Shown piece by piece: positions 23,544 to 33,045 of a DNA stretch of 64,000 nt. This stretch comes from Gemmatimonadaceae bacterium. Its GTDB lineage: Bacteria > Gemmatimonadota > Gemmatimonadetes > Gemmatimonadales > Gemmatimonadaceae. Both the position numbers and the translations under genes were made by a program. The notes below the pieces were generated by a model that was given only the letters and a program-made list of their open reading frames with translations, had not been told where the DNA came from and did not search any database. The stretch is from NCBI GenBank assembly GCA_020846935.1, contig JADLCY010000001.1, positions 62,001 through 126,000 of the forward strand, in the 5' to 3' direction. Position 1 is the stretch's first letter; each line of letters begins with the position of its first letter.

Positions 23544-24623
23544 TCAGAATCCGGAGAGTCGGGTGATTTTGCCCTGCGTACCAACGGCCCAACCAGCACG
23601 CGGCGACGCGAAGCCCACCGACCAGTAGTTGAGCGTGTCGATCGGCGACCAGCTGATCCCCTCATCACGCGACCAGACGGCGCCCGACGGGCCGACGGCA
23701 ACGATCGTCGGACGGCGGGCACCGGGAACGTATACCCCGCCCCACACTCCCGTCTTCAGCGGCGGTCGGTTCCGCGGCGTCCACGTCCGCCCACCGTCGT
23801 TCGAATATGCCGCCAGGATGTCGGTGGGCGTCGCGTTGTAGCCGCCCCCCAATACGACGCCGTTTCGGGCATCGCGGAACAGCACCGACTGCGGGCCCGA
23901 GCCCGCATGCGTCGTGATGGGCAGTGAGTCCGAGAACCAGGTGCGGCCGTAGTCGGTCGTGTGGATGAGACGACCGCTCTCGGGAGTCGACGCCACGATC
24001 CACGCGCGCCCGCCGGGCGCGGTCACGAGACACGTGCCGCTCGCGGCAAAGCTGCCTTCGCCCACACGCGCGCGCGGAAGCGCCGATGGCGGAACACGGT
24101 TCCAATGCCCACCACCATCAGACGTGGTGAGGATCGCCATCTCGTCGCCGATCGCGTCCCCGATCACCACGCCGCGGCTCGGATCCCAGAAGGACATGCA
24201 ATCGTAGAAGCCCTTCGGCTCCGGATTCGTGAACTGCAGCGTCCACGAAGCCCCCGCATCGGTGGTCTTGTAGATGCGCGACTGCCCGCCATTGCCAATG
24301 CTGAGCAGATAGGCGGTGCTGGCGTCCACCGCGTGCACGTCCCGAAACTGCAACGAGTCTGCCCCGCGCACCGTGCCCGAGCGCCATGTCGCTCCTCCAT
24401 CGGTCGTGCGCAGCCAGGTGCCACCGGCACCGCTCACCCACACCGTGCGCTCATCCACCGGGCTCACGGCGATCAGGAGCTGCGTGGTCCCGCTGACCTG
24501 CGTTTCGCGCACCACCTGAGCCGACCCCACGGAACCCGCGCGCGCGCATGACACCGATGCGACCAGCGCCAACGCCACGACGCCGCCGACTGCGGCTGCG
24601 ACTTTGGACGCGCCGCGGGCCAT
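23544..24623 (-). CDS. Exported Asp-box (BNR/Ycf48-like) beta-propeller
   Basis: 359 residues from ATG 24623: hydrophobic signal (VAAAVGGVVALALVASVSC, a poor lipobox match), then six Asp-box repeats such as TTDGGATW, TTDAGASW, TSDGGGHW, TTDYGRTW, SNDGGRTW and SRDEGISW, each ending a propeller blade. Ycf48/HCF136 proteins assist membrane complex assembly; sialidase-type proteins share the fold. Catalytic sialidase residues are not obvious, so a binding or assembly role is more likely. The frame is open further upstream, but this start lies 12 bases after the previous gene. Confidence 0.85.
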   Translation of the reverse strand: MARGASKVAAAVGGVVALALVASVSCARAGSVGSAQVVRETQVSGTTQLLIAVSPVDERTVWVSGAGGTWLRTTDGGATWRSGTVRGADSLQFRDVHAVDASTAYLLSIGNGGQSRIYKTTDAGASWTLQFTNPEPKGFYDCMSFWDPSRGVVIGDAIGDEMAILTTSDGGGHWNRVPPSALPRARVGEGSFAASGTCLVTAPGGRAWIVASTPESGRLIHTTDYGRTWFSDSLPITTHAGSGPQSVLFRDARNGVVLGGGYNATPTDILAAYSNDGGRTWTPRNRPPLKTGVWGGVYVPGARRPTIVAVGPSGAVWSRDEGISWSPIDTLNYWSVGFASPRAGWAVGTQGKITRLSGF

Positions 24624-24634
24624 CGCTCGGGCCC

Positions 24635-25915
24635 TCACGGCTGACCCGCCAGCTTGCGCTGCACCGACTCGGCGGCGGAGCGCTGCGCATCGGTAGACCG
24701 CGGGTTCACTTCCAGTGCCCTGCGATACGCCGCCTGTGCCGCGTCGCGCGCCCCCTGCGCCCGGTGCGCGTCGCCGAGCCGCTCGAACGCGCGCCATGAC
24801 TCCGGAAAGATCGTGGTGACGAAGGCCAACACGGCGCTCGCATCGGCCGCGCGTTTGCGCTGGAGCCGCTCGTCCGCCACGGCAATGAGTGAACCTTCGG
24901 TCACATCGAGGCTGCCAGGGTCAGCCGCGGCGCGCATGGCGCTCGCGATGGCGACGGCGTCGACACCCGCCATCCCGGCCTCCAGCGAATCCCGGATCAC
25001 CGTGGCGAGTGCCAGGCGCCTGGGTGACGTCAGGACGATCTGGTCGCCCCGCGGACTCACCGCGTACGCCGAGATGTTGCGGAGTTCCAGGTTGGCGAAT
25101 CGGGCCACCAGGCGCCACTCGCGATCCCCGACCGCGCGGGCGTAGATCGCGTTGCCCTTGCCCATGACGATGGTCTCGTTCTGCGGGAGCCAGATGTGTA
25201 CCGTGCGTCCGGGAACCGTGGGTCCGAGACTGGACGTGCGACGCGTGGCCAGGTCGACGCGCCGCAGTTCGTGTCGCGCCGTGGCCGTGTCGATGCGCAC
25301 GTAGCTCAACGCTCGCGCACCCGGCACGAGCTGTGGAGGCAACGCCGGCACCCCACTGTCCACGTCAACGATGGTCCCGGTGGACGCGCTGAACAATCCG
25401 ATGGTAAAGCTCGCTGACTTGGGCCGCGTGAGCGCGTAGTCGCCGTTGGCGAGCGGCGTGTAGTACCCCGTCGTGTCGGGGCCACGAAGGACGCCGCGCG
25501 CCGGCACGCCGTCTGATGAATACACCCACGGCCCGAACTCGCGGAACAGAGTGGCCGGGCGCCAGCGAACCGCCACGTATTCACCCCTCGCATTGATCGT
25601 CGGGGAGTTCTCGTTCTCCGGCGTCGAGGTCACCCGGGTTTCGAGGCCGGTCGCGAGGTCGATCCGATAGATGTCGCTCTGCGCCTGAGCGCCGGTGTCG
25701 CGCTGGGCCGAGAAGACGACGCTCCGACCGTCGGGGGAGAAGGCGGGCTGGCTGGCCCCATTGTCCTTCGTGAGCTTCACGGGTTCGCCTAACGCCAGCC
25801 GGTTTCCGTTCCACCGTACGTCAACGAGCCACAGGTTGACGGGATTCGGCCCCTGGGCCGCAGCACACAGGGGGAGGAGCCCAAGGGCTCCGATGCTGAG
25901 GAGTCTGGCGCGCAT
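24635..25915 (-). CDS. Exported TolB-like beta-propeller with C-terminal TPR
   Basis: 426 residues. A signal peptide (LLSIGALGLLPLCAAAQ) is followed by WD40/TolB-type blades (ASQPAFSPDGRSVVFSAQR, SPTINARGEYVAV, IYRIDLATG). The last ~70 residues carry a TPR unit (AFERLGDAHRAQGARDAAQAAYRRALEVNP). Such proteins bind partners in the periplasm or at the outer membrane. The octamer occurs as Leu-Gly codons near residue 40. It starts the tightly spaced run with the Asp-box protein, the small barrel protein and GHL10. Confidence 0.8.
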   Translation of the reverse strand: MRARLLSIGALGLLPLCAAAQGPNPVNLWLVDVRWNGNRLALGEPVKLTKDNGASQPAFSPDGRSVVFSAQRDTGAQAQSDIYRIDLATGLETRVTSTPENENSPTINARGEYVAVRWRPATLFREFGPWVYSSDGVPARGVLRGPDTTGYYTPLANGDYALTRPKSASFTIGLFSASTGTIVDVDSGVPALPPQLVPGARALSYVRIDTATARHELRRVDLATRRTSSLGPTVPGRTVHIWLPQNETIVMGKGNAIYARAVGDREWRLVARFANLELRNISAYAVSPRGDQIVLTSPRRLALATVIRDSLEAGMAGVDAVAIASAMRAAADPGSLDVTEGSLIAVADERLQRKRAADASAVLAFVTTIFPESWRAFERLGDAHRAQGARDAAQAAYRRALEVNPRSTDAQRSAAESVQRKLAGQP

Positions 25916-26041
25916 GGCGGGCGGTGAAGGAGTCAGGCTCGCTCCCGAACGGGGAAGACGTAACAGGGGGAACACGCAGGTGACGGGCATGGGGTCGTGC
26001 CTGGTCCGAGCCTCTCGAAAGGCGGACCCGACCACGATACC

Positions 26042-27550
26042 CTACCCGGCCCGCTTGTAGATGATCGGATTGAGCGGGAGCCTGTCCCGATCAATGATCG
26101 CGCCGTCCTTCATCACCATGCGGATCTTGCGGATGTTCTTGATGTCGGCCAGGGGGTCGGCGTCCAGCATCACCAGATCCGCGATCTTGCCACGCTCGAT
26201 GGTGCCGAGCTGTTCTCCCATGCGATGCGGGAGCGCCCGCGCGCCGTTCTTCGTCGCGGCGACGATGGCCTGGCCGGGAGTCATGCCGAAGTCCACCAGC
26301 GATTCGATCGACGCGAGGGTGCCCACGCCCGGCTGGCGAGGGCCCCACTGGTTGGGGTCCCGCGAGAACTCGATGGCCTGCGTCACCTGGTTGTCGGTCG
26401 CGGTCGTGATGGGACACCGCGTCTTCACGATCTTCTCTGCGTTGCCGCGCATGACGCGCGAATTGGTGGCCCGGATCGAGTCCTCGATCATCTTTTCCGT
26501 CATCCGTGGCTTGGGCCAGTTCCGCAGTTCGGTCGGCTCGTTGTTCGCGCCGCCGGCGCCGGCCCGGTTTGCCCCCGCGCCCCGTGACTGCGCCATCTGA
26601 TAGGCACGGCCCGCGTGGTTGTTGCCGTGAATCGAGCAGAACGGCCGCTTTTCGTCGAGCAGCGTAAGGATCTCCTGGGGGATCGGCACGCCACCGACCT
26701 CAGGGTGCTGGATGAGATCGATCCCGGACGTCAGGGCGATGTACATGCCCTCGGGTGTCGTCGAGTGCGTCTCGGCCATCAGGCCACGTGCGTGCACGGC
26801 GTCGACGATCGCCTTGAACTGGCGTTCGGAGAAGACGAGCCCGGGGTCGGTGTGCGTGTGCGACGTGCCCCCGATCTTCACGAAGTCCACGCCCTTGTCG
26901 ATGTAGTTGTTGACGATCACGCGCAGCGAATCCGGGCCGAACCACGGCATCAGTTCGCCGGCGCCCTGGGTGATCTGATCGTTGACCCACTCCTCGTAGT
27001 ACGTCTCGGGGTCGCGGCCACGGAACGTCTTCGAGAAGGTGCCCCCCCAACCGATGATGTTTCCGGCCACGTACATTCGGGCACCGATCGCTTTGCCGCT
27101 CCTGATGGCATCGCGCGCCGCGAGCAGCGGCATCATCGTCCCGTAGGAATCGCGCATCGACGTCACGCCGTACTTGAGGTGCATCTGCGCGCCTTCGATC
27201 GCGATGTCCGACAGCTTGTCCCAGTATTTGGCGTACTCCGCCGCACTCGCTGGCATCGCGTTATGCACGTTCGTGTCCACGAAGCCCGGCGTGAGGTACT
27301 TGCCGGCACCGTCCACCTTCTGCGCGCAGTCGGGCACCTTCACCTCGGCGCGCTTCCCGACCTCGCTGAACTTCCCGCCGCGTACAATGACCGTGGCGTC
27401 AGCCAGCGGCGCTCCACCGTTGCCATCGATGACTGTCGCACCGACGATCGCGATGCCACAGGGCTGAGGGGCTGACGCGAGAAGCGTCGCGGGCGCCGTC
27501 AACGCGGCGATCATGGCGGCCGCGGGCAAGGCAGCGAGGACGGAGAGCAT
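26042..27550 (-). CDS. Secreted amidohydrolase with an altered first metal motif
   Basis: 502 residues from ATG 27550, signal peptide about 1-30 (LAALPAAAMIAALTAPATLL). It has the amidohydrolase frame: IVGATVIDGNGG, then FVDTNVHNAM where the usual HxH is NxH (Asn94, His96), VDFVKIGGTSHTH with the bridging Lys, MAETHST, DLIQHPE, and TATDNQVTQ with the final Asp. The C-terminal IADLVMLDADPLADI is family standard. The lost His may change or remove one metal. A Gly/Ala-rich insertion lies near residue 315. It is divergent from the susC gene. Confidence 0.85.
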   Translation of the reverse strand: MLSVLAALPAAAMIAALTAPATLLASAPQPCGIAIVGATVIDGNGGAPLADATVIVRGGKFSEVGKRAEVKVPDCAQKVDGAGKYLTPGFVDTNVHNAMPASAAEYAKYWDKLSDIAIEGAQMHLKYGVTSMRDSYGTMMPLLAARDAIRSGKAIGARMYVAGNIIGWGGTFSKTFRGRDPETYYEEWVNDQITQGAGELMPWFGPDSLRVIVNNYIDKGVDFVKIGGTSHTHTDPGLVFSERQFKAIVDAVHARGLMAETHSTTPEGMYIALTSGIDLIQHPEVGGVPIPQEILTLLDEKRPFCSIHGNNHAGRAYQMAQSRGAGANRAGAGGANNEPTELRNWPKPRMTEKMIEDSIRATNSRVMRGNAEKIVKTRCPITTATDNQVTQAIEFSRDPNQWGPRQPGVGTLASIESLVDFGMTPGQAIVAATKNGARALPHRMGEQLGTIERGKIADLVMLDADPLADIKNIRKIRMVMKDGAIIDRDRLPLNPIIYKRAG

Positions 27551-27756
27551 ATGCGAACCTCGGAGGAGACGGGTGAAGGAAGATGGACGCTCGCTCAGCG
27601 GACCGCACGGGGTCACTGACTGAGCAACGTCGTCTTCATGAGCGGAGAACCGCGGCAAGCGCGACCGCGAGGTTCGTCACACGTCGTCGGCAGCATGTGC
27701 GGGCAGGCTCGCACCGGACTCCTACAGCCCTCTGACGGTGTCGCTGCGTCAGCGGC

Positions 27757-27785
27757 TTGACCCTGTGCCGTACGCCACCAATCTT
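27757..27785 (+). promoter_or_regulatory. Candidate promoter for susC-susD
   Basis: TTGACC (27757-27762), 17-base spacer, AATCTT (27780-27785), followed by an ~80-base leader. The rest of the 315-base divergent region 27551-27865 shows no gene. Confidence 0.35.
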
Positions 27786-27865
27786 CGCGGCGGCCTTGCG
27801 TCGCGGCGGAAGACCACACCGTGTCGAGTCCAAGCCCGTGAGGCCTCAACCGTCCTGGAGGACGC

Positions 27866-30800
27866 ATGCACTTGTCTCTGCTCCCCGCCTTGGTGCTCCC
27901 GATGGCGCTGGGATCACCGCCGGCCCTCAATGGGGCCGCCCACTTCAACGAGTCCGTGTTCGCTGAACGCGGCAATCGCGCCGGTACCGTCCGAGGGCGG
28001 GTTACCGACCAGGCGTCGGGCCAGCCCGTTCCCGGGGCACAGGTCGTGATCGCGAACACGCGGCTTGGCGCCGTCGCCGACCAGGGCGGCCGCTATGTCA
28101 TCACGCAGGTACCTGCCGGAGCCCACGCGCTCACGGCCCGCATGCTCGGGTACGCGCCGAAGACGGCCAACGTCACCGTTCAGGACAACGGTGAGGCCAC
28201 CGTCGATTTTGCCATCGAACGCACGGCGTCGCAGCTCTCAGAGGTGGTCGTCACCGCAACGGGCGACCAGCGCAAGGTCGAGATCGGCAACGCCGTCGCC
28301 ACGCTGCGCGCCGATTCCCTCGTCATCGGTTCCCCCATCACGTCGGTGGGGGACATGCTGCAGGGCCGCGTCGCCGGACTGCTCACGTTTGCCAACGCCG
28401 GCGTGACCGGCTCATCGCCGCGCATTCGCATCCGCGGATTCAATTCGCTTTCGCAGCCCAATAACCCGCTCATCATCATTGACGGTACCCGCGTCGACAA
28501 CACGACGGGCGCCGGCAGCGGCGGTGGTACCAACATCCAGTCCTACGGATGGACCGCGGGCTCGGTCACCTCGATGAATCCAGAGGAAATCGAGTCGTTC
28601 GAAATTGTGAAGGGGCCCGCAGCCGCGACGCTCTACGGTACCGACGCGGCCAACGGCGTCATCGTGATTCGTACCAAGCGTGGCGTCGCCGGCGCGCCGA
28701 AGTGGAACTTCTACGGCGAGGGTGGCCTCATCCCGGGCCCGACCAAGTGGAACGAGAACTACTACGCGTTCGGGCGGAACGCGGCGGGTCAGCAGGTCAA
28801 CTGCGTGAACCTCGCGCGCGCGGCCGGACAATGCACCGTCGACAGCGTGAGCCGCTGGAATCCCATGGCCGATGCCATCAGCTCGCCGGTGGGCACGGGG
28901 AATCGCCGCCAGGTAGGCGCGCAGGTCTCGGGCGGCGCGCAGCAGTTGCGCTACTTCGTCGGCAGCGACTGGGAGCGTGAACGGGGCTACCTCGAGCTCT
29001 CGGACTCCGAGATCAAGCGCATCAGCGCCGAGCGTGGGGGAGCCAAGGTTCCCGACGAGCAGATCCATCCGAACTACCTCAACCGCACGGCGCTGCGTGC
29101 CAACGCCTCGGCGATGCTCGGCCCGAAGACAGACCTGAACATCTCCAACAGTCTCCAGTTCCAGCGCAGCCAGATTCCGACCAACACGATCTTCACCGAC
29201 GCGGCGTGGGGTCGTGGCTTCAAGGATGCGTACGACGGCTGGGGCAACCAGCGTCGTCCCGGCGAAACGTTCGCAACGCGCGCCGCCGAGCGACTCTTCC
29301 GCATCACGAGTTCGGCCAATGGCAACTTCGTGCCGACGCCGTGGCTGTCGACGCGCGCGACCGTGGGCATCGACGCCAGCTCCAACTTCTCCGACAACCT
29401 GCAGCGCCGTGGCGAGGGCGGGACGTCGGTGGCGCCCAGCCTCGGTCGGCGTCTCGACGCGCGCTCGAGCACCATCCTCTTCACCGGCGACGTTGGCGGC
29501 ACGGCGACGTTCAACCTCGCACCGTCCCTCGTGTCCAAGACGTCGGTGGGGGCGCAGTACAATCGGCGTGATCGAGGTATCACGACGGCGATCGGCACCA
29601 ACCTGCCGCCGGGATCGAGCACGCTCGCCGGTGCGGCCACGGTGCAGAACAGCGAAGCGACCATCCAGTCCGTCGTCGCCGGCGGCTATGTGGAGCAGCA
29701 GTTCTCGCTCAACGATCGTCTGTTCGTGACGGGCGCGATGCGTGCCGACGGCGCCAGCACGTTCGGCAAGAACTTCAAGACGGCCTACTACCCCAAGGCC
29801 AGCGTCTCGTGGCTCGTGTCGAGCGAAGACTGGTTCCCGAAGACCAAGGTCATCTCGAGCTTCCGCTTCCGTTCCGCCTTTGGCTCATCCGGCGTGCAAC
29901 CTCCGGCAGATGCCGCCCTGACGCGCCTGCAACTCGCCACGGTGTTCGTGAACGGCACCACCGGTTCCGGCGCGCAGCTCCAGACGCTTGGCAACCCGGA
30001 CCTGGCACCCGAACGCACGACCGAACTCGAAGGCGGCTTCGACATCGACTTCTTCGATGGCCGCATCCGACTCGAGGCCACGGCCTACGAGAAGAAGAGC
30101 GCCGACGCGCTCGTACAGCGCTCCTACCCGCGCTCGGCGGGCCTCATCGCCACGGGCCAGCTCGACAACGTGGGCCGCGTACGCAATCGCGGCGTCGAGG
30201 GCATCGTGAACGCCATGGTGTTCAACGCCGGCGGCGCGCAGCTCGACCTGTCGATCAACGGGTCGATCAACCACTCCAAGCTCCTCGAACTCGACTCCAG
30301 CCTTCGGCCACCGGAAGACCGCTTCATCAAGTTCGTGCAGGGCTACCCGCTGTTCGGCATGTGGGATCGCAAGATCCGCGGCTACAACGATGCCAACAAC
30401 GACGGCGTCCTGCAGATCAGCGAGGTCCAGGTCGATGACTCGATCACCTTCATCGGTGTGACCAACCCGACGGACCTGCTCACGGTGTCGCCAAGCCTGA
30501 CGCTGTTCAACGGAGCGCTGCGCCTGAGCTCGATGTTCGTCTACAAGGGCAACTACATCCAGACGAACTTTACGGAGCTCAACAAGTGCGCGAGCTTTGG
30601 CTCCTGCAAGGCGCGCAACGACCCGAAGGCCTCGGTCGCCGAACAGGCGCCCTACGCCGGATTTGCCGGGTCGACGTTGACCTATGCCGGCTATGCCGAA
30701 GACGGCACGTTCACGCGCTGGGCCGAAGCGTCGGTGGTGTGGGACGCCACGCGGAACCTCAAGCGGCTGCTGGGCAACCGCACGGCCACGCTCACCTTCA

Positions 30801-30967
30801 GCGCGCGCAACCTCGCGCTGTGGACTGACTACTCGGGGCTCGACCCGGAGGTCACCGCCAACCCGGACCTCACGGGCAACTTCGGCACCGTGTGGGATCT
30901 CGGGTACGACAACCCGGTCTCCCCGCTCCCGAAGTATTTCATCCTGCGTCTCTCCCTCGGACTGTGA
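27866..30967 (+). CDS. SusC/RagA-family TonB-dependent outer-membrane transporter
   Basis: 1033 residues. After a signal-like N-terminus comes a carboxypeptidase-regulatory-like domain (VRGRVTDQASGQPVPGAQV... GGRYVITQVPAG). The plug domain follows (VGDMLQGRVAGLLTF, RIRIRGFNSLS, PLIIIDGTRVDN, EIVKGPAAATLYGTDAANGVIVI), then a long beta-barrel ending in YFILRLSLGL. SusC proteins import oligosaccharides, peptides or other polymers with a SusD lid. The RBS GGAGG is 4 bases before ATG 27866. The substrate is not evident; neighbouring secreted hydrolases are a weak hint. Confidence 0.95.
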   Translation: MHLSLLPALVLPMALGSPPALNGAAHFNESVFAERGNRAGTVRGRVTDQASGQPVPGAQVVIANTRLGAVADQGGRYVITQVPAGAHALTARMLGYAPKTANVTVQDNGEATVDFAIERTASQLSEVVVTATGDQRKVEIGNAVATLRADSLVIGSPITSVGDMLQGRVAGLLTFANAGVTGSSPRIRIRGFNSLSQPNNPLIIIDGTRVDNTTGAGSGGGTNIQSYGWTAGSVTSMNPEEIESFEIVKGPAAATLYGTDAANGVIVIRTKRGVAGAPKWNFYGEGGLIPGPTKWNENYYAFGRNAAGQQVNCVNLARAAGQCTVDSVSRWNPMADAISSPVGTGNRRQVGAQVSGGAQQLRYFVGSDWERERGYLELSDSEIKRISAERGGAKVPDEQIHPNYLNRTALRANASAMLGPKTDLNISNSLQFQRSQIPTNTIFTDAAWGRGFKDAYDGWGNQRRPGETFATRAAERLFRITSSANGNFVPTPWLSTRATVGIDASSNFSDNLQRRGEGGTSVAPSLGRRLDARSSTILFTGDVGGTATFNLAPSLVSKTSVGAQYNRRDRGITTAIGTNLPPGSSTLAGAATVQNSEATIQSVVAGGYVEQQFSLNDRLFVTGAMRADGASTFGKNFKTAYYPKASVSWLVSSEDWFPKTKVISSFRFRSAFGSSGVQPPADAALTRLQLATVFVNGTTGSGAQLQTLGNPDLAPERTTELEGGFDIDFFDGRIRLEATAYEKKSADALVQRSYPRSAGLIATGQLDNVGRVRNRGVEGIVNAMVFNAGGAQLDLSINGSINHSKLLELDSSLRPPEDRFIKFVQGYPLFGMWDRKIRGYNDANNDGVLQISEVQVDDSITFIGVTNPTDLLTVSPSLTLFNGALRLSSMFVYKGNYIQTNFTELNKCASFGSCKARNDPKASVAEQAPYAGFAGSTLTYAGYAEDGTFTRWAEASVVWDATRNLKRLLGNRTATLTFSARNLALWTDYSGLDPEVTANPDLTGNFGTVWDLGYDNPVSPLPKYFILRLSLGL

Positions 30968-30978
30968 GGCGCCGACCC

Positions 30979-32259
30979 ATGACTCATACCTCCATGCGGT
31001 TTCTCGGAATTGCCGGCCTTCTGGTGGCCAGCGGCTGCTCCTCCCTGACCGACGTGAACTCCCCCGATGTCGTCCAACCGGAGCAGCTCGCGAACGCGGC
31101 GGGTGCCGAGGCCCTCACGACCGGTGCGCTCGCCTCGATCATGTCGCCGTTCATGACGTTTGCCTACAACACGGCGGTCTTCAGCGACGAGATGAAGCTC
31201 GCCACGGCATTCACCTCGTTCGCGGACATCGACTTCCGCACGCAATCCCTGACGTTCAACGAATACGGACCGATCCTGATGCATCGGGTTCGCACGCAGG
31301 CCACACAGGCCATCGATGCGAGGAAGCAGTTCGCGCCCACACCGCGGGCACGCATCGGTCAGCTGTTTGCCACCAAGGGCCTGGCCGAGCTGTTCATCGG
31401 CGAGACCAGCTGCAACGGCACGCCGCTCACCGACGTGCGCGGAACCGTGGCCACCTTCAGCGGCCCGCTGACCAGCGACAGCATTCTCAAGGTCGCCATT
31501 TCCAACTTCGACTCGGCGCTGGTCTACGCGGCGGACAGCGCGCGCGTGCTGAACCTGGCGAAGGTGGCCCGCGGTCGTGCCCTGCTGAACCGCGGACAGT
31601 ACGCCCAGGCAGCCGCCGCCGTGGCCGGAGTCCCGACGAACTACGTCTACAACGCCGAGGCCACGCTGTCGGTGACCAACCAGATCAACCTGATCTGGAA
31701 TGCAAACAACCTGAAGACCGCGACGGTGTCCGACCGTGAGGGCGGCAACGGCCTCGATTTCGTGAGTGCCGCAGACCCGAGGATCCCGACCACGCCAAAC
31801 GGCGTCGGCACGGACGGCGTGACCAGCGTCGCGATCTTCGGCAAGTACTCCGGTCAGGCGTCGTCCATTCCCATGGTCACCGGCATCGAGGCGCGCCTGA
31901 TCGAAGCCGAGGCCGCGCTGCAGGCCAACCGCAACGATTCCTCGCCGACCGGCACCGGATGGTTGGGCATCCTCAACGCGCTTCGCGCGCCGACGATGAC
32001 GCCACTCGCTGATCCGGGCAGCTTTGATGCACGCGTCAACCTGCTCTTCCGCGAGCGTGCCTTCTGGCTCTACGGCACGGGCCACCGCATGGGCGACCTG
32101 CGGCGCCTGCTGCGTCAATACGGACGCGCCGAAGCTGCCACGTGGCCCAAGGGGCAGTACAAGGCCGGCGTCAGCTACGGTTCGGAGGTCGTCTTCATCC
32201 TGACGCTCTCCGAGCAGGCCAATCCCACGGCGCGAACCTGTTCGAACATGAATCCGTAG
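30979..32259 (+). CDS. SusD/RagB-family substrate-binding lipoprotein
   Basis: 426 residues, signal peptide ending in LLVASGC (lipobox), so surface lipoprotein. Helical TPR-like SusD architecture: TDVNSPDVVQPEQL, RARIGQLFATKGLAELFIGE, NFDSALVYA, RGRALLNRGQYAQAAAAVAGV, ARLIEAEAAL, and the C-terminal FRERAFWLYGTGHRMGDLRRL that marks the family. It pairs with SusC directly upstream (11-base gap) as the lid. A perfect hairpin follows. Confidence 0.94.
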   Translation: MTHTSMRFLGIAGLLVASGCSSLTDVNSPDVVQPEQLANAAGAEALTTGALASIMSPFMTFAYNTAVFSDEMKLATAFTSFADIDFRTQSLTFNEYGPILMHRVRTQATQAIDARKQFAPTPRARIGQLFATKGLAELFIGETSCNGTPLTDVRGTVATFSGPLTSDSILKVAISNFDSALVYAADSARVLNLAKVARGRALLNRGQYAQAAAAVAGVPTNYVYNAEATLSVTNQINLIWNANNLKTATVSDREGGNGLDFVSAADPRIPTTPNGVGTDGVTSVAIFGKYSGQASSIPMVTGIEARLIEAEAALQANRNDSSPTGTGWLGILNALRAPTMTPLADPGSFDARVNLLFRERAFWLYGTGHRMGDLRRLLRQYGRAEAATWPKGQYKAGVSYGSEVVFILTLSEQANPTARTCSNMNP

Positions 32260-32281
32260 CGAGGAGTCGCGACCAGGCAAC

Positions 32282-32313
32282 GACGGGGCGAGATCGCATG
32301 ATCTCGCCCCGTC
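32282..32313 (+). terminator. Strong hairpin after susD
   Basis: GACGGGGCGAGATC (32282-32295), GCAT loop, GATCTCGCCCCGTC (32300-32313), followed by TTGTAT: a perfect 14-pair stem. Confidence 0.85.
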
Positions 32314-32459
32314 TTGTATCCAAACATGGTCTGCCACGCCGGCCTTGCTGCATACTTGTCGCCCGGTCCGACGACGGCGTCACCTGGTGGGCCAGTCCGC
32401 CAAGTGCTCACGCGGCACGCGGGATCGTCTCCGCCACGTCGGCGACGATGACTATCGCG

Positions 32460-33044
32460 CTACTTCACGCGATCGGCGCCAAGGATCACCACAGGCGTCA
32501 CCAGATTCTGTGCGTTGGCCGGTTCGCCCTGGATGCGCCGTGCCACGTCGAGCCCGCGCACGACGCGCCCAAACGCGGCGAAGCCCTGCCCGTCGAGGTT
32601 CCGCTTGCCACCAAAGTCCAGCGCGGGCTGCGGACCGAGGCAGATGAAGAAGCTCGACGTGGCCGTGTTGGGTCCCGCGCGTGCCATGGAGATGGTTCCG
32701 TCGAGGTGGCTGAGCCCCGTCACCGACGTTCGCTCCAGTTCGATCGGAGGGAAGCCCTGCCCTCGCTTCTCGCGGCTTTGTCCGGCCTGGATAACGTCGA
32801 TGCGAATCGAGTCCGTCGGCTGATTGTCGGCACGGACCACGCGATAGAACGAACCGTTGGTGAAGAACCCCCCGTCCACGTAGCGCAGGAAGTTGGTTCC
32901 CGTGATGGGAGCACGAACGGTATCGATCTCGACTTCGATCTCGCCGCGTTCCGTACGGAAGATGACGTGCGGGAGCTGCTGGGCCTGGAGCGAGGAGGTC
33001 AGCCCGACAACGGCGGCTAGCGCGGGAATGATGGCGAGACGCAT
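32460..33044 (-). CDS. Exported cyclophilin-type peptidyl-prolyl isomerase
   Basis: 194 residues with signal peptide (LAIIPALAAVVGLTSSLQAQ). Cyclophilin motifs: VIFRTERGEIEVEID, ITGTNFLRYVDGGFFTNGSFYRVV, GTISMARAGPNTATSSFFICLG, FAAFGRVVRGLDV. It catalyses proline isomerisation during periplasmic folding. It starts 2 bases after the FKBP stop, so two different isomerase folds are made from one transcript. Confidence 0.93.
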   Translation of the reverse strand: MRLAIIPALAAVVGLTSSLQAQQLPHVIFRTERGEIEVEIDTVRAPITGTNFLRYVDGGFFTNGSFYRVVRADNQPTDSIRIDVIQAGQSREKRGQGFPPIELERTSVTGLSHLDGTISMARAGPNTATSSFFICLGPQPALDFGGKRNLDGQGFAAFGRVVRGLDVARRIQGEPANAQNLVTPVVILGADRVK

Positions 33045-33045
33045 G

